Assembly: GCA_012728855.1 (NCBI GenBank)
Contig: JAAYEH010000542.1
Location: 1-51,727, forward strand
Origin: Rhodopirellula sp.
Lineage (GTDB): Bacteria; Planctomycetota; Planctomycetia; Pirellulales; Thermoguttaceae
Direction: 5' to 3'
Length of the DNA stretch: 51,727 nt
Part shown: positions 1-7,562 of the stretch, in pieces
Layout: each line of letters opens with the position of its first letter
Position numbering within the stretch: the first letter of the stretch is position 1
The notes under the pieces: model-generated
What the model was told of the DNA's origin: nothing
What the model saw: the letters and a program-made list of their open reading frames with translations, nothing else
Databases searched by the model: none
Translations under genes and position numbers: made by a program

Positions 1-150
1 CTTCGATCGCGCCTTGGCGCAATCGACCGCGACGACGCCGAACCGTTCGGGGCCCACGGCCTGAACGCGTGGCTGGATCACGCCATTGGGTTTCCCCAAG
101 ACGGCTGGACAGGGTTTACGGGATTTGTGAGACTTGCGTTTTGTAGCCAT
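1..150 (-). CDS. IS110-like transposase, N-terminus only (cut by window edge)
   Basis: The reverse strand from an ATG at 148-150 reads 50 codons without a stop to the window edge. After a basic stretch (residues 2-12, MATKRKSHKSRK) comes RFGVVAVDCAKARSK at residues 36-50. A hydrophobic strand ending in Asp followed by Lys and Ser is how the RuvC-like DEDD catalytic domain of IS110-family transposases (bridge-RNA-guided recombinases) begins, and it would supply the first catalytic Asp. The serine-recombinase-like second domain lies outside the window. The start codon sits at the foot of a large inverted repeat (147-215). The family call rests only on this short motif; another RuvC-fold protein is possible. 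Confidence 0.5.
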   Translation of the reverse strand, partial: MATKRKSHKSRKPCPAVLGKPNGVIQPRVQAVGPERFGVVAVDCAKARSK

Positions 151-215
151 TCCAACGGTCTCCTGTTGCGGGGAAGAAAAGTGAACACTTTTCCCACAAC
201 GAACAGTTGGAATGG
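147..215. repeat. Large imperfect hairpin covering the transposase start codon
   Basis: CCATTCCAAC at 147-156 is the exact reverse complement of GTTGGAATGG at 206-215. Inside it, 165-183 pairs with 186-200 around a two-base loop, with one bulge. On the transposase strand the hairpin spans the leader and the ATG. It could limit translation from read-through transcripts, or be part of a structured non-coding end of the element. A second, weaker inverted repeat lies just upstream (214-243). Confidence 0.6.
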
Positions 216-639
216 TTTTTTTGATTCTTTGTCAAAAAGAACCACATACGGGGTGAGGGGCACGAAATGGACCAGCAACGTCGTTCAAGCCGAGACTCGG
301 CAGTGTAGGCGGTGTACTCCGTGACCTGCCCTTTCCCGGCCGTGGAGGCGTCTGAGCCCGTTGTTGAACCGCAACCGAAGAGAAACCGCCAAGCCCAAGC
401 GCCTGCCATCCCGCAAGCCTAGCGCCCCCCCCCCGGAGCAAATTTCGTCTATCATGCCAGAAGGTGATGGCGAAGACAAGCGGGGCCAACGACCGGAAAC
501 CGGCGGCGAGCCCGCGGGGGTCGGCGGCGCGGGCTATCCGCTCTTTCCGAAACAGTCGTGGGATCGGGTGGCGGAATCGTTGGAGTTGAAGGTCGGCGCG
601 TCATCGGGAAGGGAGTAGTTAAAACATGACCGTTAAAAG
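151..639. other. Gene-free stretch: possible non-coding end of the IS110-like element
   Basis: No convincing gene lies between the transposase start and the DUF1559 relic. The part next to the transposase (151-about 350) holds the hairpins described separately. A run of ten C residues at 425-434 is the only other notable feature. In the IS110 group the region upstream of the recombinase gene is known to encode the bridge RNA, so one may be encoded here on the minus strand. That is inference; I could not fold or align the region. Confidence 0.3.
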
Positions 640-1400
640 ATGCGGCGAGACCGGAGTACGAGAGTGGGAGCTGTGGCGGTGAACTTGGGCGCGCGGTGGA
701 CGCTGAGAGACGCGGTGGTCGCGATGATCGTGGTTGCGATCGCGTTGATTCTCGTGGTCGCGGGGCTGCCGGCGGCGAGAGAGCGGGCGCGGAGGTCGCA
801 GTGCCAGGAGAATCTGCGGCAGATCGGCCTGGCGCTGCAGAGCTATCATCAGGCAAGTGGGATGCTGGCGCCTTGGGGCTGCTTGCCATCGCCGGCGTTA
901 TGTTCGTGTGCGGCGCCAGACGGCTGCTGAAAACGGGGAGAGGCGCCGCAACGCACGGTGGTTCGGCTCAGGAAGCGATGCGAGATGTTGCGGAGCCGGT
1001 CCCGGTTTTCCGCTCGACCTGGAGGACGGAGGTGCTGCTGGGGCTATCGGCACTGGCGGTCTTGGGTTTCGTCAGCGCGTCGGATGCGCCGCAGGCGGAT
1101 CGCTACGCGCTGCCGCTGCTGCCGTTTCTGGTGATTCTCACCGGCAAAGCCGGGAGCCGGCTGCAATCCGGCGGCGCGGCCGTCCGCGCGGGGGTCGCCG
1201 CTGTTCTCTGCTGGTCGGTGCTGAGCAGCCTCTGGCCGTCGTCGTATCATAGCGGCGGAGTGAACGTGGTGTACGCCGACGGGCACGTGGCGTTTTTGTC
1301 CGAGGGCATCGAGGGATCGGTCTACGCCAGCCTGGTCAGTCCCTGCGGCTCGCGGATCAAGGGGCCGCTCGCGCAAGTGACAATTTCGGGAGAATATTGA
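640..1400 (+). pseudogene. Mosaic DUF1559 (pseudopilin-like) relic with an inserted foreign segment
   Basis: From 640 the first frame encodes a hydrophobic helix then ARERARRSQCQENLRQIGL and QSYHQASG, which is the N-terminal pattern of DUF1559 proteins. The usual GFTLVEL prepilin motif is degenerate, reading WTLRDAVV. The frame is lost after about 865. A second frame, open to a stop at 1398-1400, carries a membrane-like stretch (VLLGLSALAVLGFVSAS, then a DRYALPLLPFLVIL segment resembling PMT/ArnT-type glycosyltransferases). It then resumes the DUF1559 C-terminus (SGGVNVVYADGHVAFLSEGI) in that second frame. Both edges of the foreign part carry TATCAT in the Tyr-His codons (844-849 and 1245-1250), 401 bp apart, which explains the frame change. 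I read this as a non-functional recombination product; the glycosyltransferase origin is tentative. Confidence 0.55.
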
Positions 1401-1467
1401 GCATGGTTCAAGAGCGGATCGCAGCCAGTAGACCCCGCTTGCCAGGGTGATTCGCATCGGAGCCGCC

Positions 1468-2829
1468 TCAATATTCGTCTCCGCCGAGGAGTTTCTCCTC
1501 AACGGCGTCGGCTTGCCAGGCGATCGCGGAAAGGGTGCGGCTGATCTCCAACGGATCGAGCGTTTCAGCGAGGTGATTGGCCTGGAGCACGGCGAGCGGC
1601 GCGGCGTCGACCGTTTTCACGGCGAACGCACCGTGCAGCATCGAGGCGTTGTAGCGCAGTAGCGCCAGGGCGTTGTTCTCGGCGGCCGGACCACAAACGG
1701 ACCAGAAGCTGACCATGCCGTGCCGCTCGCCATCCGACTGGCCGAAATCGACGTGGACTTTCTGCTTGCGGGTCGGGCCGACGGGGATCGTGATTTCCCA
1801 ATGGTCGCGCGACTCGCTCAGCGGATAGCCGGCGGCTTGGGCGACGGAGCGGACCATGGCTTTCGGGTCCGAGGTGACCGGGGCCAAATCGTCGAAACGG
1901 AAGCCGGCCGGTCCGCTGCCGGCGGCGGCAGGCGGCGCGGGTCGCTGGCCGGTGGCGGCGGGCGGTGGCGGCGGCGCCGGCGCAGCGCCCGCCATCGCCT
2001 GTTGGATCATCCCGGGCATCATCATGCCGAAGCCGGCGCCGAGGCCCATCCCCATGGCGCCACCGCCTCCCGCTTGCTGCTCGGCCAGCTTCGACATGCT
2101 GTTGGCCGCCTGGAACTTCATGAAGGCGTTCAAATCGCCGACCGCGCCCATCGAACTCCGCGCGTCGATCGCCTTTTGGACCTCTTCGGGCGGCGTGATG
2201 GCGTTGATGAAGAAGTCGACCAGTTCCAGCCCGTATTTGCTGAACTCCTCGCTCACCTTGGCTCGCGTCCCGGAGGCGATCTCATCGTACCGCGAAGGGA
2301 GATCGAGCAGGCTCAGGCCGAGCGTTCCCAACAGGTCGGTCATCCGCGCCACGATCAGATCCTTGAGAAACGCCGTGGCCTGGTCGGTCGAGTACTTTCC
2401 CTGCGTACCGACGAGGGTGTTGACCAGCACCGCCGCATCGGCGACGCGGAAGGAGAACTTGCCGAAACTCCGCAGTCGCACCATTCCGAAGTCGGCGTCG
2501 CGGAAGGTGATCGGCTGGCGAGTTCCCCACTTCTGGTCGAGAAACGTCTGCTTGCCGATGAAATAGACCAGGCACTGGAAGGGGGACTTCTCCCACGGAA
2601 TCGTCAACAGCCGTGTGATCAGCGGCAGGTTGGCCGTGGTGAGTGTGTGGCGTCCCGGGCCGAAAAGGTCCAGCGCTTTGCCGTCGCGAAAGAAGATCGC
2701 CTCCTGGTTCTCCTGCACGATCAACTGGGCCCCGAGCTTGATGTCGGCCGACCCATCCGGCGGAATTCGCTGGACGAGAGACCGGTTCGATTCGTCGAAA
2801 TACTGGATGACCTCCAAACGAATACCCAT
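1468..2829 (-). CDS. SPFH-domain protein with C-terminal small-domain extension
   Basis: This 453-residue protein belongs to the SPFH/band-7 superfamily, in the branch often annotated as virion-core-like or YdjI-like. Residues about 1-235 form the SPFH region, with QENQEAIFFRDGKALDLFGPGRHTL near residues 40-65. A Gly/Met-rich and then Pro/Ala-rich linker (about 260-325) follows. The last 120 residues form a compact alpha/beta domain (HWEITIPVGPTRKQKVHVDF) like YbjN/type III chaperone folds. The ATG at 2829 was preferred over upstream in-frame codons because AGGAG precedes it by six bases and SPFH homology begins there. SPFH proteins scaffold membrane microdomains or other assemblies; the substrate here is unknown. 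The upstream coiled-coil gene, 47 bases away, is probably co-transcribed. Confidence 0.75.
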   Translation of the reverse strand: MGIRLEVIQYFDESNRSLVQRIPPDGSADIKLGAQLIVQENQEAIFFRDGKALDLFGPGRHTLTTANLPLITRLLTIPWEKSPFQCLVYFIGKQTFLDQKWGTRQPITFRDADFGMVRLRSFGKFSFRVADAAVLVNTLVGTQGKYSTDQATAFLKDLIVARMTDLLGTLGLSLLDLPSRYDEIASGTRAKVSEEFSKYGLELVDFFINAITPPEEVQKAIDARSSMGAVGDLNAFMKFQAANSMSKLAEQQAGGGGAMGMGLGAGFGMMMPGMIQQAMAGAAPAPPPPPAATGQRPAPPAAAGSGPAGFRFDDLAPVTSDPKAMVRSVAQAAGYPLSESRDHWEITIPVGPTRKQKVHVDFGQSDGERHGMVSFWSVCGPAAENNALALLRYNASMLHGAFAVKTVDAAPLAVLQANHLAETLDPLEISRTLSAIAWQADAVEEKLLGGDEY

Positions 2830-2876
2830 GGAAATGCTCCTGGCTGGTTCTGCCGGTTGGTGCTTCACATCTTCGA

Positions 2877-3389
2877 TCAGTCCAGTCCAGCAAGAATGTC
2901 CTCCCGCTGGTCCCATGACTTCTCGATCGCATCGGCCTGGTGATACAGGTCCGCAACGGCCGCGGTGATGGTGGCCGCCTCGCTGGGAAGTTTCTCGACC
3001 GCTTCGGCCAAGCGTTCCACCTGGTCCATCAGATCCACGTCGAAATCATACACGCGGTCGAGCACGTCTTCGTTGATTTGGACGAGGTCGAAGAAACCGC
3101 TATAGCCTTGCATCGCTCCGCGGATGCGAGCAATGAGCTTATCCAGCCGCCCCCGCAGTCGGTCCACTTGCGGAAGCACGTCGATCTGGCCGGCGTCGGC
3201 CAACGGGCGAGTCGCCCCGTCGAGCCGGCGCTTCGCACGCTCGATCCGGTCCGCTAGCCATTGCCGCTGCAAGGCGTCGCTCTCGCGTCGATATTCTCTT
3301 TCCAGGTAACCGCGAAACCCGGGGAGCGTGCGGAGCATGGTCTCCAACGGGTTGCGATTCTCGGCGTGTTGGCTCGGGTCAATGGACAT
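2877..3389 (-). CDS. Coiled-coil hypothetical protein upstream of the SPFH gene
   Basis: A 170-residue, charged, almost entirely helical protein with no signal peptide, no membrane segment and no cysteine. The N-terminal part (GYLEREYRRESD, residues about 28-39, and RIERAKRRLD) looks like a long helical hairpin. The rest (LMDQVERLAEAVEKL) fits a coiled coil. It has no function I recognise. It lies 47 bases upstream of the SPFH gene on the same strand, so it may be an assembly partner. The ATG at 3389 is preceded by an array of AATGACA-type heptamers rather than a clear ribosome-binding site. Confidence 0.6.
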   Translation of the reverse strand: MSIDPSQHAENRNPLETMLRTLPGFRGYLEREYRRESDALQRQWLADRIERAKRRLDGATRPLADAGQIDVLPQVDRLRGRLDKLIARIRGAMQGYSGFFDLVQINEDVLDRVYDFDVDLMDQVERLAEAVEKLPSEAATITAAVADLYHQADAIEKSWDQREDILAGLD

Positions 3390-3769
3390 GGCTTTTTGTC
3401 ATTCGTCATTTGTCATTCGTCACTTGTCACTTGTCACTTGTCATTGGGTAGTGATTGGCGGTTAGCACTTGAGTGGGGTAGTTATCCCCACTGATCGAGA
3501 TGCCTTCCGACCAATCATCAATGACAAATGACAACCCGCCACTATAATACCGCGCCGGACGCCGCACAAAAGGGGTGAAAGCGGTCCGCCATCAGTAGTC
3601 GAAGCTTGGGATTCTTGAGAAAGTGGTCCAATCTTGAAAGAAATCGCTGTTGGACCGGGTGATCGCCAGCCGACTCATCTTGGCGGCAAGCGGCGGCTTC
3701 TGCTATAGTCCCGCTCTCGTCCTGGGGGGTTGTACGCCCAAATCCTAACCCGCAAGACCACCGCAACGG
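3390..3769. repeat. Divergent intergenic region with heptamer array and small hairpin
   Basis: The region separates two divergently transcribed genes. About 3395-3446 is an array of seven heptamers of the form (C/T)GTCA(C/T)T, read as AATGACA/AGTGACA on the minus strand. Two copies in the opposite orientation occur at 3520-3534, so the two sets can pair. A perfect 7-bp stem, AGTGGGG/CCCCACT, lies at 472-492 past position 3000 (3472-3492). The promoters of both genes should lie here, but I see no clear -35/-10 pair. Confidence 0.6.
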
Positions 3770-4477
3770 ATGAATATCTACCTGAGTAAACCATTTGTGG
3801 TGTTTTCGGTTGTTTTCGTTCTGGTGAGCCTCTGCGGCTGCTCCGAGACGTTCATGATCGGCGATACGACCTTGTGGCCGCCCGCGGATCAGGTGAGCGA
3901 CACGTTCCCCGGCATCACTCCCCCCTTCGAAAGGATCCAGCGGCTGCGAGATCTGGCCGATAAATCGGATCGAATGCCGGGCGAACAGAAGCAGCAGCTT
4001 TCCTCGCAGCTCGCGGCTGAATACCAGCAAGAGGGCGACCCGCTCATCCGCCTGGAAATGCTTCGAACCTTGGCCCACTTCCGAACGGAATCGGCGGCCA
4101 AGGTTCTGCGAACGGCGGTCGACGACGCCGATACCGATATTCGCATCGTCGCCTGCGGCCTGTGGGGAGACTGGGGTGGACCGGATGCGGTCGCCGTGCT
4201 GAAGGAAACCTTCAGCCGCGACAGCGACGTCGACGTCCGACTCGCCGCCGCTCGCGCCTTGGGCGCCACCGGCGATTCGGCGGCCATTTCATTGCTGGGC
4301 ACCGCCCTGGACGATCCAGACCCCGCGATGCAGGTTCGTGCCGTCCAATCGCTTCGGCAGGTGACCGGCAAGAGCTTCGGCGGAGATGTGGAGCGCTGGC
4401 GGCAATACGTTAAGGGCGAAGCGCCCCTGCCGCCAAAGCCTGTCTCGATTGCCGACCGTGTCCGCGGAGTGTTCTAG
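3770..4477 (+). CDS. HEAT-repeat lipoprotein
   Basis: A 235-residue protein with a lipoprotein signal peptide: basic N-terminus, hydrophobic core FVVFSVVFVLV, then the lipobox LCGC with Cys at residue 24. The mature part has a linker region and then repeated helical pairs (IRLEMLRTLAHF, DIRIVACGLWGDWG, DVRLAAARALGATGD, MQVRAVQSLRQVTG) at 30-35 residue spacing, typical of HEAT/PBS-lyase-like repeats. These normally make scaffolds for protein contacts. The protein probably sits on a membrane facing the periplasm. The partner is unknown. It is followed 27 bases later by the DUF2887-type gene on the same strand, but the two look functionally unrelated. Confidence 0.7.
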   Translation: MNIYLSKPFVVFSVVFVLVSLCGCSETFMIGDTTLWPPADQVSDTFPGITPPFERIQRLRDLADKSDRMPGEQKQQLSSQLAAEYQQEGDPLIRLEMLRTLAHFRTESAAKVLRTAVDDADTDIRIVACGLWGDWGGPDAVAVLKETFSRDSDVDVRLAAARALGATGDSAAISLLGTALDDPDPAMQVRAVQSLRQVTGKSFGGDVERWRQYVKGEAPLPPKPVSIADRVRGVF

Positions 4478-4504
4478 GCATCAGCGGGTTGTATCGCAGC
4501 CCAA

Positions 4505-5395
4505 ATGAAAACGGACAAGCAGCTTTTCAAGATCTTCGAGGCCGCTCCCGAGTGGGTTTTCGAACTCACCGGGCTGCCATCGCCGGGAAAAAGCACCCTG
4601 CGATGCTTCACGGTCAAGGCGTTGGAGCGACGCGCCGATGGGGTCGTCGTCCCCGATGCGCCCCAGCAACCGCTGACCGTCGTCGAGTTCCAATTCCAGA
4701 AGGATCCCACCGTCTATGCGCGGACGGTGATGGAGATGGTGGCCGTTCAGGATGCATACAAGATGCGCGCAGTGCAGGGGGTAGTCTTCTTCGGTTATAA
4801 TGGTTTAGATCCGCAGACCGTGCCGTGGAACCGGGTCGTACAGACTTACGTGTTGCCCCACCTGCTGGAAGGGCTTGAGAAAGAGAGGCCTGGCCACCCC
4901 CTGGTGTCAGTATTCAAGCCGCTGTTGGCAGAAAGCGAACAAACGCTCCAGCGCGAGGCGGCGGACCATTTTCGGGCGATTAAGTCGAGTGGGCTATCGC
5001 CTGCCTGCAAGGCGACCCTGTTGGAAGTCTTCGTTAGTTGGCTGGAGCAGAGGCTGAAGGACAAGGGAAAGCAGGAGATCGAAGCCATGTTGCTGGGAGA
5101 ACTGCCAAATTTGGAAGAAACCCAATCCGGGAAAGATCTGATCCGCATCGGAGAACAACGAGGATTGGAGCAAGGTTTAGAGAAGGGATTAGAGCAAGGG
5201 TTGGAGAAGGGGTTGGAGAAGGGGTTGGAGAAGGCGATCTTCGTCTTTCTGTCCGCTCGCCATGGAACGATCCCAGCGTCGATCGAGGAGAAAATCACGA
5301 GTTTGACGGCCGGCGAAGCGGAACGTCTGCTGCGGTATCTGCCGCAGTGTCAGACCCTGGAGGAGTTGGCTCAGTGGTTGGACACCGCCCGGTAG
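4505..5395 (+). CDS. DUF2887/Rpn-type PD-(D/E)XK nuclease-like protein
   Basis: A 296-residue protein of the DUF2887 type. The N-terminal part has RADGVVVPD followed by TVVEFQFQKD (residues about 38-65), matching the D...E-X-Q core of PD-(D/E)XK nuclease folds in the Rpn/YhgA-like group. The C-terminal segment (LTAGEAERLLRYLPQCQTLEELAQWL) resembles the short DUF4351 helical module. Between them, residues about 220-243 are six tetrapeptides GLE(Q/K) from a 12-base tandem repeat at 5162-5233; the last three units are identical. Such proteins are linked to recombination-promoting nucleases or transposase-like genes, but the role of this one is unknown. The repeat number may vary between strains in steps of four residues without changing frame. 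Confidence 0.75.
   Translation: MKTDKQLFKIFEAAPEWVFELTGLPSPGKSTLRCFTVKALERRADGVVVPDAPQQPLTVVEFQFQKDPTVYARTVMEMVAVQDAYKMRAVQGVVFFGYNGLDPQTVPWNRVVQTYVLPHLLEGLEKERPGHPLVSVFKPLLAESEQTLQREAADHFRAIKSSGLSPACKATLLEVFVSWLEQRLKDKGKQEIEAMLLGELPNLEETQSGKDLIRIGEQRGLEQGLEKGLEQGLEKGLEKGLEKAIFVFLSARHGTIPASIEEKITSLTAGEAERLLRYLPQCQTLEELAQWLDTAR
5162..5233 (+). repeat. 12-bp in-frame tandem repeat, six units
   Basis: Six consecutive 12-base units encode GLEQ or GLEK. Units four to six (5198-5233) are identical copies of GGGTTGGAGAAG. The first three use different codons, which suggests recent expansion of the downstream end. Confidence 0.9.
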
Positions 5396-5612
5396 CAATC
5401 CGAAAGTAGTTGTCAGCGGACGCAAAAACCCGTACCATAAAGCCACTGAAACGCGCAAGCTTGGTTCGCTGATTGCCGGCCGCCGGTCGGGCGTGGCTTC
5501 GGGGTGCGGGCGATCGGTTCTCAGCGAGGTTTCAGTTCGGCAGCGGCGTCTCTTTGCCGCTTGCCTCAAATAGACGCTTCCCACCTCGAGAACAGATCGG
5601 CAGCAGGCATCC

Positions 5613-6602
5613 GTGTCAGGCATGAAGCCCTTACGTTTCACCGACCGCTTCAAGACCCTCTACAATCTGGCTATCCGACTGTCGGAATCGGCCGAGGCGG
5701 ATGCGGTCTTGTTGCTCTTGGACGGGCCGGCAGATTGGGTCCGCCTGAAGAATCTTGCCGGCGACGAAAAGATCATCGTGGCCGCCGACACGGATCGGCA
5801 ACTCGAGGGCTCGAAGGAAGCAGGCCTGGAATCGGTCGTCCTCGACATGCCCGCCGGCCCCGTCTACGATCGGCTGACCCAGGCGGTGCTCGAAGCCGTA
5901 GCCGACGACATCCTCGCTCCCGGTTCCTGCGTCGTGGCGCTGTACAGCGGCTTCGAGGCCGAGACCGTGGACTCGGTGAGCATCATCAATCTGGGCGAGC
6001 ATCTCGATCGGCTTACCGGGCGCGACCTTCGTCAGTTGGAAACGCGGGTGCCCTTGGACACACTGAAGACGGTCGTCGATCTGTCGATCGAGATCGGGCG
6101 CGAGGGTCGCGAGGGCAAGCCGGTGGGCACCATGTTTGTCGTCGGGGACACACGAAAGGTTTTGACCAAAAGCCACCCGGTCGGTTTCGACCCAGTGCGC
6201 GGCTACAATCGTAAGGATCGACGACTGGCCGACGCCCGGGTGCGGGAAGGAATCAAGGAAATCGCCCAGATGGACGGAGCGATTATCGTGTCGGCCGATG
6301 GAATCGTCGAGGCCGCTTGCCGCTACGTCGATTCGTCCGCCTCGGCGATCACTCTCTCCAAGGGGTTGGGCGCTCGCCACTGGGCCGCCGCGGCCATCAG
6401 CCGCGCCACCAACGCCGTCGCGGTTACGGTGAGCGAATCGAACGGCACGGTCCGCATTTTCCAAAACGGCGAAGTGATGCTCCGGATCGAGCCGATCCAT
6501 CGCCGGCCGATGGTCTGGAAGGATTTCGAATACGAACCGCCCGCCACGGAATCCCGGCCAAAAGCTAAGGCCGAGGCCGGCAAGGGAGGAAAAGACGGCT
6601 AA
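5613..6602 (+). CDS. DacZ-like diadenylate cyclase (DisA_N domain)
   Basis: A 329-residue protein. Residues about 1-150 look like a pyruvate-kinase C-terminal-type alpha/beta domain. Residues about 155-295 are a DisA_N diadenylate cyclase domain with the DGA motif at 221-223 and an RH motif at 255-256. This two-domain layout matches archaeal DacZ, which condenses two ATP to c-di-AMP, rather than DisA or CdaA. There is no membrane segment, so it is likely cytosolic. In the canonical RHR motif the third residue here is Trp257. Arg and His are kept, so activity is plausible but not certain. The C-terminal 30 residues are Lys/Glu/Ala-rich and probably disordered. The GTG at 5613 was chosen because AGCAGG precedes it by five bases; the ATG at 5622 is an alternative. 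Confidence 0.8.
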   Translation: MSGMKPLRFTDRFKTLYNLAIRLSESAEADAVLLLLDGPADWVRLKNLAGDEKIIVAADTDRQLEGSKEAGLESVVLDMPAGPVYDRLTQAVLEAVADDILAPGSCVVALYSGFEAETVDSVSIINLGEHLDRLTGRDLRQLETRVPLDTLKTVVDLSIEIGREGREGKPVGTMFVVGDTRKVLTKSHPVGFDPVRGYNRKDRRLADARVREGIKEIAQMDGAIIVSADGIVEAACRYVDSSASAITLSKGLGARHWAAAAISRATNAVAVTVSESNGTVRIFQNGEVMLRIEPIHRRPMVWKDFEYEPPATESRPKAKAEAGKGGKDG

Positions 6603-6613
6603 GGGCCTCGCGA

Positions 6614-7276
6614 CTATCCCGCCTGAGGTCGCTCGATCGACAGTTCCACCTCGAAACGCTGATAGGGCAGGTCGGCCCGAAGAAGCCGCGCCGGCCGGAC
6701 CTCGAGCAGACTCCTGGGCGGCCCCTGAGTCTCCGGGATTTCGTAGAGAAACAAGCCGGGATTGTTCGCCACTCGCCGGGCGAAACCGTAGCGGCCGGTG
6801 ATGAAGTGGACCAGTTTCCTGCTGTCGCCGGTTGTGCCGGAAAACGTGATCCGTTGGACCTGCTGAGCGGAGTTGAAGTAATAGGTCAGGGAGCCAGCAA
6901 GATCATCTTCGGCGGTTCCCGTCACCAGGGGAACCCGGTACCCCTGAAGCTGAAGCGTCCCCAGAGCCGCAGAAACCCGCGACCATCGGCTCATGATCCA
7001 GCCGGGCGAGACGTCGAACCGGAAGACTTCGGCGAAATCGAATGTCGGGAAACCCTCCAGAGAGGGCGTTAACGCCATCGGCGGCGACGGGGCCGCGGCT
7101 CCCGGCAACCTCTCGCTGGGCGGTAACGTCGCTTGTGCCGCGGGCGGCGCCGTCGCAACCGGCGCCGGGGAGCTTGTTTTTGTGCCGCCGCTGAGCCAAT
7201 CCGGGGCGCGGAACGCGGCCATGGGACCAAGCGTGGTGAAGCCCAATGCGGCCGCCATCAGCAGGAGTCGCTGCAT
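6614..7276 (-). CDS. Exported planctomycete protein (DUF6690-like)
   Basis: A 220-residue protein. The ATG at 7276 begins a plausible export signal (MQRLLLMAAALGFTTLGPMA); the longer open frame upstream has no protein-like composition. A Pro/Ala-rich low-complexity linker (about 30-70) follows. The conserved-looking globular part contains VFRFDVSPGWIMSRWSRVSAAL and GYRVPLVTG, DDLAGSLTYYFN, QRITFSGTTGDSRKLV. It resembles a planctomycete-restricted family that I recall as DUF6690, but I cannot verify the name. No catalytic motif is visible. It converges with the diadenylate cyclase gene, with only 11 bases between the stops, and is divergent from the methyltransferase. Confidence 0.6.
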   Translation of the reverse strand: MQRLLLMAAALGFTTLGPMAAFRAPDWLSGGTKTSSPAPVATAPPAAQATLPPSERLPGAAAPSPPMALTPSLEGFPTFDFAEVFRFDVSPGWIMSRWSRVSAALGTLQLQGYRVPLVTGTAEDDLAGSLTYYFNSAQQVQRITFSGTTGDSRKLVHFITGRYGFARRVANNPGLFLYEIPETQGPPRSLLEVRPARLLRADLPYQRFEVELSIERPQAG

Positions 7277-7562
7277 AGGTCTATCTCCAATATCATGTCC
7301 CCCTTCCTCACGCGGGCCACTCCGATGGCCCGATCCCCTCTCGTACGTGCGCACGGACACAACCCCAGGGATCCATCGGCTCACCTGCTGCCGCACTGCC
7401 ACTCTCACGACGCCGCATCGCGCAGTCTTCCTGACGCGCGGCAAGGTTACGATCCCTAGAGCCGAACGGGGAACACGGATCCGCGCGAAAACTGAGACAG
7501 TCGCCCGGGATCGCTTTGATACAATCGGTATAGACCCCCTTTTCCCGAACACCGCCGCGCCG

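Noticed and set aside
425..434. Run of ten C residues as a phase-variable switch
   Set aside because: No gene or promoter that it could switch is evident on either side.
3395..3446. Heptamer array as a CRISPR array
   Set aside because: Units are seven bases, directly adjacent and degenerate, with no spacers and no cas genes nearby.
7480..7562. Possible -35/-10 promoter (TTGATAC...TATAGA) before the methyltransferase gene
   Set aside because: The two boxes are too close together for a standard promoter, and planctomycete consensus is uncertain.
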